A stretch of 64,000 nt of DNA from Aselliscus stoliczkanus (taxonomy: Eukaryota; Chordata; Mammalia; Chiroptera; Hipposideridae). The notes below the pieces were generated by a model, which saw only the letters and a list, made by a program, of their open reading frames with translations, ran no database searches and was not told the DNA's origin. Location: the NCBI GenBank assembly GCA_033961575.1, contig CM066736.1:12061501-12125500 (forward strand), in the 5' to 3' direction. Made by a program: the position numbers and the translations under genes. This document shows positions 58,101 to 64,000 of the stretch, piece after piece. Positions within the stretch are counted from its first letter, which is position 1, and the number at the start of each line of letters is the position of its first letter.

Positions 58101-61100
58101 AGTCTCTCTACTCCAGTGGGAAGTTCTCAATGGCTGACGAAGCTGGTAAGTTAAAGGCCCTCAGAACTGATTTTCTGACCACTATGATTGCGACATATAC
58201 TAATAGAAAAACTGGCTTCCATTCTCAATAAGGTCACTTCCTGGTGTGTAGGTTCCACTTTAACAGTTTCGAGACTCTGACCTTTTTATTGCTGTTACCA
58301 GATAGATACTAATTTGAACAGCCCACATTTCATATATTGGGTTGTTGGAAAAGTCATGACGTATTTTTCCTATGGTTTTCGTTGCAAAAATGCATCATGA
58401 CTTTTGCAACAACCCAACATTTTAGGACACATCTTTATATATCTTCTCACATTTTGATTTAGTTGAAATCAGGGTGTATCCCACAAGAAATGACTTTGCA
58501 TAGTTAAACACAGTATTTTTTCAGTGTACATAATAGCAATATGATCCATAATATCTTGGATTCAATGAAACACGGTCCAGATGGATGCATCTATATGTAT
58601 ATATTTATGAATCTACATATATTTTCTGGTATATGTATTGTAGAAAAATATATGGATATATCTTGTTTTATAAAATAAGTGTGTTGCTGAAAATTCTGTC
58701 TTTAAAAATAAAATTTTAAGAAATCACATCAAGACTTTGGTAGCTTTTCCATTTAAAGAAAATTTAAGGCACTTTCCTTTATATTCATTCCCTGAGGCTT
58801 TATGTGTAAACCTAGGTTTTAAAATATTAGCTCTTCATTGGTGTTTGAATAGGCCCAAGCAATTCCTCCTAGAAAAGTGTATGTTTGCTCATGTGATCCT
58901 TGCATTTCAACCATTCCTTGTCTGTAGAAGCACACTCTTCTGGGTGTGTGAGCATTTGCACGGTAAGAATATTGTTATATTTTAAAGCCAAAGCAGGCCT
59001 CCTAATGTTACACCACCATCCTGCAACAGTTTCTTCATTCTCATTACTTCTAGATTACTTTTTCATGGTGACACAGCCTGAATCGCCTTTATGTAGCCCA
59101 GTGGTTCTCAACTGGAGATAATTTTGCTCCCTGGAGACATGTGGCAAGGTCTGGAGACATTCTGGTTGTCATAACCGGGGGTGGTGCTACTTGTATCTAA
59201 TGGGTAAAGACCACGGATGCTGCTTAACATCCTAGAGTGCGCAGGCCAGCCCCCCCCCACCCACCCATGAAGAATTATCTGGCCCAAAATGTTAGTAGTG
59301 CTGAGGCTGAGAAACCGGATGTAGTCAAATATTAATGACACTGACAGATTTGGAGGTGCATTTTCATCAGTTGACCGGGAAGAAAATGTCTTTATTCCTT
59401 CCTGACAATATTTACACTTGGCTCACTTTCTCCACAACGTGCACGCTATCCACCCTTTAGACGCCATGGAGGCTCTACACAATATAAAAAGGGGTCATCC
59501 TTGATTGGTCTCTTTTCTTAACTTCCCAATCCAAATCCATTAGCAAGTTCTATCAAGTTTGTTTCCAAAAGACTTGGCAAACCTACCTTCCTTTCATTTC
59601 CATGGCTACTATTCTAATCTATGCAACATCATCTCTCACTAAGCAGCCTTCCAACTGCTCTCCTACCCACTGCTCTGGCCCCTACCATCCATTCTGCTCA
59701 CCTCCCAAAGTAATCATTTCAATCACTTTAGAGTAAAATCCCAAAATTCCTCACCCTGCCCTCAAAGTCCTGCAGCAGCTGGCCCCTGCCTTTGTCTCCC
59801 ACCTGCGCTTCTGTCTCTCCTCTCCCTGTCCCTGGCTCTAGCACACTAGCCTGGTCTCACCTGGTGACTATGTTCAATTAGTTCCAACCTGAGGGCCTTT
59901 GCACCAGCTGTTTTCCTGCACTGGAATGCCCCTCCATGGCTGGCACCTTTGCTTCATTCAGGTCTCAGCTCAAATGACAACTCCTTAAAGAGAACCCTTC
60001 TCTGACCCCAAGCCAATCTCCTTCATGACGCCTCACTTTCTTTTCTTTACACCCCAATCACTAATATGATTATTATCTGTCTTCCCTCACTAAGACATCA
60101 ACTCCATGAAAGCAGGGATCTTGTATGTTGATCTCCAGGACCTAGCGGAGTTCCTGGCAGAGAGCAGGCAGTCAGTAAATATTTGTTGAATAAAAACACA
60201 TGGTGTGCCCCTTAAATTAGAAATTAAATGAAGCCCCTTAAACTATTATGATGCCTCTGTCAGACATTTCATGCGAAATGCTTCTTCAACATGAGCCATA
60301 CCCAGATTTCACACACTATTTCTGTGATTTGGGGATTTAATCTCTCGCTATTTCAGGCTCTGGCATCCAAGAGCTAAAAGAAGAAAGAACCCAGTGACTC
60401 CTGTCCCTTGGTTTCTAGAACTAAGGAAATTCTGAAGGGGAGTCTGGGCCCCAACTAAACCTGGCTGCTGGAAAAGAAACCTGTAATTAGTGCAGAGCTT
60501 TAGTGAAAAAGATCAGCGTTTTCTAATTCAACACTGGGATATGTATGGATGCACGTACTGAATGGAAAGATATTTATGATGGCTCTCTTCTGTGAAAGGA
60601 GAGTCACCTTACACAGAAATGGAGCTAGGCCTCTAGCTGGCAGGGAGCAAGGTGATGTGTCTGGCCTCAGGGTCTTTACATTTGATGTTCCGTTAGCCTG
60701 AAAAACCCTGCCTGGCTGCTCCATCTTACCCAGGGCTGGGTGCTGATGCCACCTTCTTTGAACCCTTCCTGGCCTCACTAAAGTAGCTCAGTCACTTTGC
60801 TTTCAGTCTATTTAATTTTCTTTATAACGATTGCTCACCCATCTTTTCTTGATTGCTTACTTGTTTTTATGTACTGTCTCTCTTCCCCAATCCCCACCCC
60901 CAACTTGTCTATCTGTCCCTTGCTACTGGGGCTGTGCTGTCCAAAGAATGACTATCAGCCGTCACACGTGGCTGCTGACCATTTGAAATGTGGTGAGTCC
61001 AAATTAAGATGGACTGTTATGTATATAATATACATCATATCTTGAAGGCTTAATCCAAAAACAAAAGCATCTAAAATATATCAATCATTAAACATGATTA

Positions 61101-62407
61101 AATGTTGAAATAATGTTTTAGACATGTTGGACTAACAAAGATATAGTTTTGAAAGTAATGTCACCGGTTTCATTTTTTTTAATGCAACTACTAGAACTTT
61201 TTTTTTTTTTTTTTTTTTTGAGGGCAGTGTCACCAGCCCTCGTATGTGGGACCCGAACCGGGGCTATTTGCTTCCTAAACCAGCGCTTAACCACCACACC
61301 ACTCGGGCGGCCCAAGAACATTTTAAATTACTTATGTGGGTCACATTATATTTCTATTGACCAGTGCTGGTCGAGAGAGTGCCGAGTGCCTGGCACATAG
61401 CAGACACTCAATAAATATTTGTTAAATGAATATATGAATTCTAACCACCCTCTGAAGATATCTACTGTTGTCCATTGTAATCCCATTACAATAGGCTTTA
61501 TTCAGTTTCAAAAGAATGTAAAACTCTTAGACTTTTTTTTTTTTTTTTAACAGTAGCTTGGCAGCTCTCAACCGCTCTGCCCACACCCCAAAACACAGCC
61601 GTCAATCATCAGGAAAAACCCAGAACTGGAAATGGATTCCTGCTAAAAAGGGACGATAGCTACAGATCGCTTTCAGCTTTAACTATAAGGAGTCCATGAA
61701 AATGACAGCGGAAGCTATAAAAAGATTCACATAAGATTCAGACAAACAGTAGGGGCCATTTATCAAGAGTTCTATGGGCAACACAGCCACTGAAAAGAAA
61801 GCCCTTATCTAGATGGGAAGGCAGAGAAAGCTGCCTCTACACCTTTTACTGAATGCCTGACTCCAGCAAACAAAGAAATGTCATTTCCCAAATTAAAAAG
61901 TTACACCACCCCAGGGAATACCCTGATTTCAACCTACCCACCCACCATCCTGGCTCCGTCAGGGAAACAAACGGCAACAGTCAGAATCCTCCAGACCAGG
62001 AGGAGGCTTTTCACTTCCCTGGAAAACACAGCGGTTCTGAGCCCTCGGCCTTGACCTCTTCGGACGGGGGTGTATACTCAGGAGTGAGGACTGCCAGAAA
62101 AAAAATCCCAAACCCACACCAAATTTTTATATAGGTGAGGTGGCTGGAAAGGGGATCCAGGGGCCGTCTGGGGGGATTTGCCTCTGCAAAAACAAGCACC
62201 CCGTTCCCACGGAGATGGTAAGGTCGCTGGGGCTGGCTCTGAGGACACCCAATATTCTCGGGCTTCCCACGGTCTCCCGATGACAGCTGTTAGCAAGGAC
62301 AGAGGCGAGTGTGCGCCTCACCTATGGGGTGCCCTCAACCTGCCCTGTCATCCATGTCACCAGGGATCAGCCAGCCCGGCCACACTGCGTCTCTAGGAGA
62401 TATCTAT

Positions 62408-62461
<54 letters not shown>

Positions 62462-63084
62462 GTGTGTGTCTAATAGGGACCCCAGGCCCATGTTTAGGAA
62501 CAGGCCAGTTTAGGAGGCCCGCAAGCACCCCATGAGGCAGGTACTACTATTATCCCGTTTTTGCAGATACCAAACTGACACTTCGGGGGACCGGGGTGCT
62601 TACGTAGCTTGTCCTCCACCGCACAGCTTGCAGAGGGGCAGCGCCGACTGCCACCTCGACCTGCGAGCGCGCCACCGGACACCTGGGCGGCCACCCCCTT
62701 GGGTGTCACCCCTTCAGCGCTCGGTGCGCCCCGCGTGCCACCCGGGAGGCGGTGTGGGGCCCCGGGCGCCCCCCACTGTTGGGAGAGGGCGCGGATCCCC
62801 GCCACGCAGAGGCCCGATCAGCCCAGGTCCTGCCGGCGGCGGCGGCGGGGAACGCGGGGGCGACCGCTGACAGCGAAAGTGAAACAAAGCTGGGCGCCGG
62901 GCGCGCCCCCCGCCGCCTGCTGGCGCGGACGGCCCAGGCCGGGCGCCCCCCATCCCCGCCGCCGTGTCCTCCCCGCGCGGCCGAGCCTGCCCCCCACCCC
63001 ACCCCACCCCCACCCCGGAGGACAGGCCTGGCCCCGCCGGGCGGGAGCCGCTGCGCCCCGGCCCCACTCACCTCCGGCCTCCAT
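42211..63084 (-). CDS. WSB2: WD repeat and SOCS box containing 2, 9 coding exons
   Basis: Substrate receptor of a Cullin-5/Elongin BC ubiquitin ligase: WD40 blades bind the substrate and the C-terminal SOCS box binds Elongin B/C and CUL5. Coding exons in transcription order: 63084-63072, 57013-56845, 49833-49589, 49423-49292, 46573-46473, 44779-44607, 43312-43202, 43101-42994, 42373-42211. They sum to 1,215 nt, 404 residues plus TAA, the length I recall for human WSB2. WD motifs visible include [54 protein letters not shown] and [10 protein letters not shown]. The SOCS box spans about residues 356-404 ([10 protein letters not shown], then [11 protein letters not shown]). All junctions are GT-AG. 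Introns 1 and 2 (6 and 7 kb) carry most of the mobile elements. No break seen. Confidence 0.98.
42994..43101 (-). CDS. WSB2: WSB2 coding exon 8
   Basis: Encodes [20 protein letters not shown] to HGGVIAT. Acceptor TCCAG, donor GTATGT. Confidence 0.97.
43202..43312 (-). CDS. WSB2: WSB2 coding exon 7
   Basis: Encodes [20 protein letters not shown] to YLATVADD. Acceptor CTCAG, donor GTATTG. Intron 7 downstream is only 100 bp. Confidence 0.96.
43424..43812 (+). mobile_element. Composite (dimeric) tRNA SINE, WSB2 intron 6
   Basis: Two tRNA-like heads in one insertion. The first has GAGTGGTTCAGTTGGTTAAG and GGTTTGATTCCC. The second has GCTCAGCTGGTGAGAG and GGTTTGACTCCC. The Ves-type body ACTAAGATTGAAGGACAA follows, then a C/A-rich tail. 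A perfect 13-bp target duplication AAAGGCTCAAATC at 43411-43423 and 43813-43825 shows that it inserted as one unit. Confidence 0.96.
43964..44087 (-). mobile_element. Short head-only tRNA SINE, minus strand
   Basis: The minus strand reads GGGGGCCGGCCGAGTGGTGC. An 18-bp perfect target duplication CCCTGTACTAGTTTCTTT is at 43946-43963 and 44088-44105. Confidence 0.96.
44607..44779 (-). CDS. WSB2: WSB2 coding exon 6
   Basis: Encodes [20 protein letters not shown] to [11 protein letters not shown]. Acceptor CCACAG, donor GTAAGG. Confidence 0.97.
44996..45408. mobile_element. hAT-type miniature transposon with nested SINE
   Basis: Ends CAGGGGTCGGCAAATT and AGTTTGTCGACCCCTG form the inverted repeat. 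A perfect 8-bp target duplication GACATGAT lies at 44988-44995 and 45409-45416. The interior matches the copy at 17904-18177 (TTCGAGAGCCATAAATATAT), with a short-subfamily SINE inserted in the middle. Its right part also repeats a GACCCCTGG end internally near 45366. Confidence 0.94.
45170..45276 (-). mobile_element. Short head-only tRNA SINE inside the hAT element
   Basis: The minus strand reads GGGCCAGCCGAGTGGCGCGG and ends in an A tail (plus T-run 45168-45183). The host-element words CCTGGAAAAA and CCTGAAAAATTTTA mark the duplicated target. Confidence 0.94.
46044..46101 (-). pseudogene. U4 snRNA retropseudogene, 3'-truncated
   Basis: The minus strand from 46101 to 46044 matches the first 58 bases of U4 snRNA: AGCTTTGCGCAGTGGCAGTA, then CGTAGCCAATGAGGTTTATC and CGAGGC, with only an AT-for-GC type difference before ATTATTGC. 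The match then stops, well short of the 145-base RNA, so the Sm site and 3' stem-loops are missing. A perfect 14-bp direct repeat GTAGATTCAGATTA at 46026-46039 and 46104-46117 flanks it. This is the signature of an RNA-mediated (L1-driven) insertion. It lies in WSB2 intron 5, same strand as the gene, and is not a working U4 gene. Confidence 0.95.
46473..46573 (-). CDS. WSB2: WSB2 coding exon 5
   Basis: Encodes [20 protein letters not shown] and SAAGEKS. Acceptor TGCCAG, donor GTAAGT. Confidence 0.97.
46996..47069 (+). mobile_element. 5'-truncated short tRNA SINE
   Basis: Begins inside the head (TGGCTTGGGAAGCCAGCGGC) and runs to GAGGGCCAGTGACAGTGCAC with an A tail. Bounded by AGAATCCCACTCTA (46982-46995) and its variant AGAATCCTACTTTA (47070-47083). 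Confidence 0.88.
47084..47266 (+). mobile_element. Ves-type tRNA SINE
   Basis: Head GGGGCGGCTGGGTTGGTTAG, B box GGTTCGATTCCC, shortened body, ATGGGTCCTGG and ACACTGTTCCCCAATAAAAT tail. Bounded by AGAATCCTACTTTA (47070-47083) and AGAATCCCACTCTA (47267-47280). Confidence 0.93.
47315..47460 (+). mobile_element. MIR SINE
   Basis: AGAGCAGTTAGGGCCATGTG, CTCTGAACCCTGGCTCCAC and CCTAGGTCACTCAGGTAACC are in MIR order. The copy at 47930-48010 may be a further 3' piece. Confidence 0.8.
47930..48010 (+). mobile_element. MIR 3' fragment
   Basis: CTTCAGCTGTCAAATGAGAG, GGGGTTGCTGTGAGTGTTGA and ATAAATTGAGGCAAG correspond to the MIR 3' half. Confidence 0.65.
48757..48962 (+). mobile_element. MER20 element
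   Basis: Starts CAGTGGTTCTCAACCCAGGG and contains TGGAGACATTCTGGTTGTCA, GGCCAGGGATGGAGCTCAAC and CATAACAAAGAATTATCCAG. It ends GGTTGAGAAA. A near full-length MER20. Confidence 0.88.
49292..49423 (-). CDS. WSB2: WSB2 coding exon 4
   Basis: Encodes [18 protein letters not shown] to [16 protein letters not shown]. Acceptor CCTAG, donor GTACGG. Confidence 0.97.
49589..49833 (-). CDS. WSB2: WSB2 coding exon 3
   Basis: Encodes [20 protein letters not shown] through the first full WD unit to IKIWEVQT. Acceptor GCCCAG, donor GTAGGT. Confidence 0.97.
50825..50956. mobile_element. hAT-type repeat fragment
   Basis: Ends in CGTTTGCTGACCCCTGG, a hAT-like right terminus, after TTTACAGAAAA. No left terminus found, so this is a remnant of a family different from the complete copies. 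Confidence 0.5.
51019..51394 (-). mobile_element. Composite tRNA SINE, minus strand
   Basis: The minus strand has two tRNA-like heads (GGCTCAGTTGGTTAGAG twice, with GGTTCGATTCCC and GGTTCAATTCCC-like B boxes), the Ves body in two copies and the ACTGTTCCTCAATAAAAGT tail. Flanks ATAATGAATGTCTTTT and ATAATGAGTATCTTTT look like an aged target duplication. Confidence 0.9.
51724..51883 (-). mobile_element. Short tRNA SINE with probable 3' transduced DNA
   Basis: The SINE proper (minus strand, about 51883-51788) has the GAGCCGGCCAAGTGGCGCGG head, B box GGTTTGGATCCC and an A tail. The perfect 16-bp target duplication CTAACCCCTCCATTTT lies at 51708-51723 and 51884-51899. The insertion therefore includes about 53 extra bases beyond the A tail, themselves ending in an AATAAATAAATAAGTAAATA tail on the minus strand. 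Confidence 0.88.
52307..52694 (+). mobile_element. Composite (dimeric) tRNA SINE
   Basis: Same design as 43424-43812: first head GGCGGCTCAGTTGGTTAAG with GGTTCGATTCCC, second head GATGGCTCAGCTGGTGAGAG with GTTTGACTCCTGC. Ves body, then CCCTAATTCCCCAATAAAAT tail and A run. Confidence 0.94.
52884..53281 (+). mobile_element. Long tRNA SINE
   Basis: GGCAGGCCGAGTGGCGCATT head, GGTTCGGATCCC B box, long body with CGACACCCAGAGGCCGGCGA, tail CCCCGGTTCCCCAATAAAAT. Edges AAAAAAGCTTTTT (52866) and AAAAAAGCTTTTTT (about 53280) are the target duplication. Confidence 0.94.
53442..53530 (+). mobile_element. Partial tRNA SINE
   Basis: GCTGAGCTCTGAGCAACGGC, GGTTCGATGTCCAGCC and CAACAGGTGGCAGGATGGCT belong to the head and linker of the composite SINE. 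The 5' end and body are missing. Confidence 0.8.
53569..53750 (+). mobile_element. tRNA-Ile-like SINE
   Basis: Second copy of the 16701-16883 type: GGGCCAGTTAGTTCAGTTG, GTGCCGATAACACCAAGG, GGTTCGATCCCC, CCTAAAAGAGTCAACTATGC and ATGACCATGGCTGT, then an A-rich tail. Confidence 0.93.
53951..54383 (-). mobile_element. Long tRNA SINE, minus strand
   Basis: The minus strand reads a GGGCCGGCCAAGTGGTGCAT head to a CAATTCCCCAATAAAATCT tail. A target duplication (GAAGAACATTTTT) is at about 53937-53950 and 54384-54397. Confidence 0.95.
55077..55109. repeat. (CA)n microsatellite inside a SINE
   Basis: About sixteen CA units replacing the C-rich linker normally seen in this SINE (GCGCCCCCCGCAACTA). Confidence 0.95.
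55114..55193. mobile_element. 80-bp mariner-derived MITE inside a SINE
   Basis: Near-palindromic 80-bp element with ends TTGGGTCATTGGGAAAGTCA and (reversed) TTGGATCATCGGAAAAGTCA. TA lies on both sides (55112-55113, 55194-55195). The surrounding SINE, without the element and one TA, reads CAACTAGATTGAA as in intact copies. Confidence 0.96.
55769..55848. mobile_element. 80-bp mariner-derived MITE inside an L1
   Basis: Same family and length. TA at 55767-55768 and 55849-55850. Removing the element and one TA restores L1 wording AGAAAGTAGATTAATGG. Confidence 0.96.
56221..56325 (-). mobile_element. tRNA SINE fragment, minus strand
   Basis: The minus strand has CTGCCTGTTAGCTCAGTTGA, CATAACACCAAGGTTGCC and the B box AGTTCAATCCCC, then a truncated body. 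Confidence 0.85.
56845..57013 (-). CDS. WSB2: WSB2 coding exon 2
   Basis: Encodes [19 protein letters not shown] to IPWPLEEQ. Acceptor CCCAG, donor GTAAGT. An in-frame ATG lies 19 bases upstream in the intron (57032). Confidence 0.97.
58337..58417. mobile_element. 81-bp mariner-derived MITE
   Basis: Third copy: ends TTGGGTTGTTGGAAAAGTCA and (reversed) TTGGGTTGTTGCAAAAGTCA. TA on the left, CA on the right. WSB2 intron 1. Confidence 0.95.
59100..59320 (+). mobile_element. MER20 element
   Basis: CAGTGGTTCTCAACTGGAGA, GTCTGGAGACATTCTGGTTG, ACCACGGATGCTGCTTAACA and GAAGAATTATCTGGCCCAAA, ending GGCTGAGAAACCGG. Confidence 0.88.
59640..60205 (+). mobile_element. L2 LINE 3' end
   Basis: Long L2 3' region: GAGGGCCTTTGCACCAGCTG, CACTGGAATGCCCCTCCATG, TCAGGTCTCAGCTCAAATGA, CATGAAAGCAGGGATCTTGT and AGTAAATATTTGTTGAATAA. 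Confidence 0.88.
60206..61199. other. WSB2 intron 1, nothing recognised
   Basis: No exon of WSB2 and no nameable repeat. AT-rich around 61010-61050. Confidence 0.4.
61200..61313 (-). mobile_element. Short head-only tRNA SINE, minus strand
   Basis: The minus strand reads GGGCCGCCCGAGTGGTGTGG with B box GGTTCGGGTCCC and an A tail (T-run 61199-61220). AGAAC words at both edges suggest the target duplication. Confidence 0.93.
61383..61432 (+). mobile_element. MIR/L2 3' tail fragment
   Basis: TGCCTGGCACATAGCAGACA followed by CTCAATAAATATTTGTTAAA is the common 3' wording of MIR and L2 elements. Confidence 0.65.
62408..62458. repeat. (TA)n microsatellite
   Basis: About twenty-five uninterrupted TA units, 600 bp downstream (in transcript direction) of the WSB2 start codon, in intron 1. 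Confidence 0.96.
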
Positions 63085-63313
63085 GGAGGACGCGCGCAGC
63101 CCCGCGGCAGGCGGCGGGCGCATCAGCCCCCCGGGCCGCCGGCCCTCATGCCGCCCCCGCGCCGGCCCCCGCCCCGGTCCCGGCCCCGCCGAGCCCGCAG
63201 CCTCCCGGAGAGGCCATCAGCTGCTTCCCGTCACATGGCGGCGCGCGCGGGCGGGGACGCGCGGGGGGCGGGGCGCGGGCAGGATAAAACCGGGCCGCGG
63301 CGGCGGGGCGCCG
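62590..63313 (-). promoter_or_regulatory. WSB2: WSB2 CpG-island promoter and first exon
   Basis: Dense CpG sequence around the first coding exon (63084-63072). No TATA box is visible on the minus strand upstream. GTCACATGGCGGC near 63232 combines an E-box/USF-like GTCACATG with a YY1-like ATGGCGGC. GC boxes are abundant. The transcription start cannot be read from sequence. Confidence 0.8.
63072..63084 (-). CDS. WSB2: WSB2 coding exon 1
   Basis: ATG at 63084-63082 followed by GAGGCCGGAG, then donor GTGAGT. It encodes MEAG and the first base of Glu5, and sits inside the CpG island. Too short for ORF finders. Confidence 0.93.
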
Positions 63314-64000
63314 GGAGACGGGGCTGAGGGGGACACGGGGCCGAGGGGGGCACGGGGCCGAGGGGACACGGGGCTGAGGGGACACGGGGCGCTGGGACAT
63401 GGGGCTGAGGGGACACGGGGCTGAGTGGACACGGGGCCGAGGGGACACGGGGCTGAGGGGACACGGGGCTGAGGGGACACGGGGCACTGGGACACGGGGC
63501 TGAGGGGACACGGGGCCGGGGGGGGCACGGGGCCGAGGGGACACGGGGCTGAGGGGACACGGGGCGCTGGGACATGGGGCTGAGGGGACACGGGGCTGAG
63601 GGGGACACGGGGCGGAGTGGACACGGGGCCGAGGGGACACGGGGCACTGGGACACGGGGCTGAGGGGACACGGGGCCGAGGGGACACGGGCCGTGGGGGA
63701 CACGGGGCTGAGGGGGACACGGGGCTGAGGGGACACGGGGCTGAGGGGGACACGGGGCTGAGGGGGACACGGGGCCGAGGGGGACACGGGGCTGAGGGGA
63801 CCCGGGGCCCTGGGGCACGGGGCTGAGGGGGACATGGGGCTGAGGGGGACACGGGGCCGAGGGGACACGGGGCCGAGGGGGACACGGGGCTGAGGGGGAC
63901 ACGGGGCCGAGGGGGACCCGCGGCGGAGGGGACCCGGGGCGCTGGGACCCGGGGCTGAGGGGGACGCGGGGCTGAGGGGGACACGGGGCCGAGGGGACAC
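63314..64000. repeat. G-rich minisatellite, 16/17-bp units, runs off the window
   Basis: About forty tandem units of GGGGACACGGGGCTGA with an optional extra G, mixed with GGGGCCGA, GGGGCACTGGGACAC and GGGGCGCTGGGACAT variants. Sixteen-base units dominate to about 63680, seventeen-base units after. Every unit has two or three runs of four or more G on the plus strand. The long proline-rich frames on the minus strand (up to 284 codons) arise because no phase of the unit contains a stop; they are not genes. Confidence 0.97.

Noticed and set aside
62609..63424. 271-codon and 191-codon frames on the plus strand across the WSB2 island
   Set aside because: High G+C makes stops rare. The region is the WSB2 first exon and promoter on the other strand, and the translated sequence is low-complexity with no domain.
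63146..64000. Long proline-rich open frames (284, 255 and 223 codons) on the minus strand
   Set aside because: They are produced by the minisatellite unit, which contains no stop codon in any phase. Three overlapping frames are open at once, and no unit-independent sequence or start context supports a protein.
1..64000. Endogenous retrovirus or other viral remnant
   Set aside because: I looked for LTR pairs, primer-binding sites and gag/pol/env-like frames and saw none I could support. Faint LTR-like wording at 3538 and 16206 was left as unnamed old repeats.

Overview
This window is nuclear genomic DNA of a placental mammal, most likely a bat. Intron-split vertebrate genes, CpG islands, L1, L2, MIR, MER5A and MER20 repeats give the mammal. 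About thirty tRNA-derived SINEs give the bat: many carry the Ves-type body and a tail with CCCCAATAAA. They are joined by mariner and hAT miniature DNA transposons that look recent. The species is inferred from repeats recalled from memory; no database was searched.

Two protein-coding genes are complete, in convergent orientation. RFC5 (+ strand, CDS 29300-39749, 11 coding exons, 340 codons plus stop) encodes the 38-kDa clamp-loader subunit replication factor C 5. WSB2 (- strand, CDS 63084-42211, 9 coding exons, 404 codons plus stop) encodes a WD40-repeat/SOCS-box substrate receptor. Every splice site used is GT-AG, and summed exon lengths give open frames of exactly the length I recall for the human proteins. 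The order matches the human 12q24.23 block KSR2-RFC5-WSB2 as I remember it. The two genes do not act in one pathway. They share a tail-to-tail 3' region in which the best poly(A) signals predict overlapping transcripts (about 40465-40555).

Layout: 1-350 is an orphan CpG-island promoter with a perfect TCTCGCGAGA element (possibly the KSR2 5' end, by synteny only). 350-20030 is intergenic and packed with SINEs, L1/L2/MIR pieces, a decayed 1.3-kb mariner and a hAT miniature element. 20030-30300 is almost free of young SINEs. 29040-29480 is the RFC5 CpG-island promoter, followed by RFC5 to about 40555. 40465-63084 is WSB2, whose introns hold nested SINEs, three 80-bp mariner-derived MITEs, a hAT element and a truncated U4 snRNA retropseudogene. 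62600-63313 is the WSB2 CpG-island promoter. 63314 to the window end is a G-rich 16/17-bp minisatellite directly upstream of WSB2.

I found no new enzymatic or defence system and no recognisable endogenous retrovirus. The most informative signals are in the mobile-DNA layer: MITEs whose 2-bp target duplications can be read against the repeats they landed in, 8-bp duplications around hAT elements, a SINE that appears to have carried flanking DNA with it, two SINEs in one target site, and the U4 retropseudogene.
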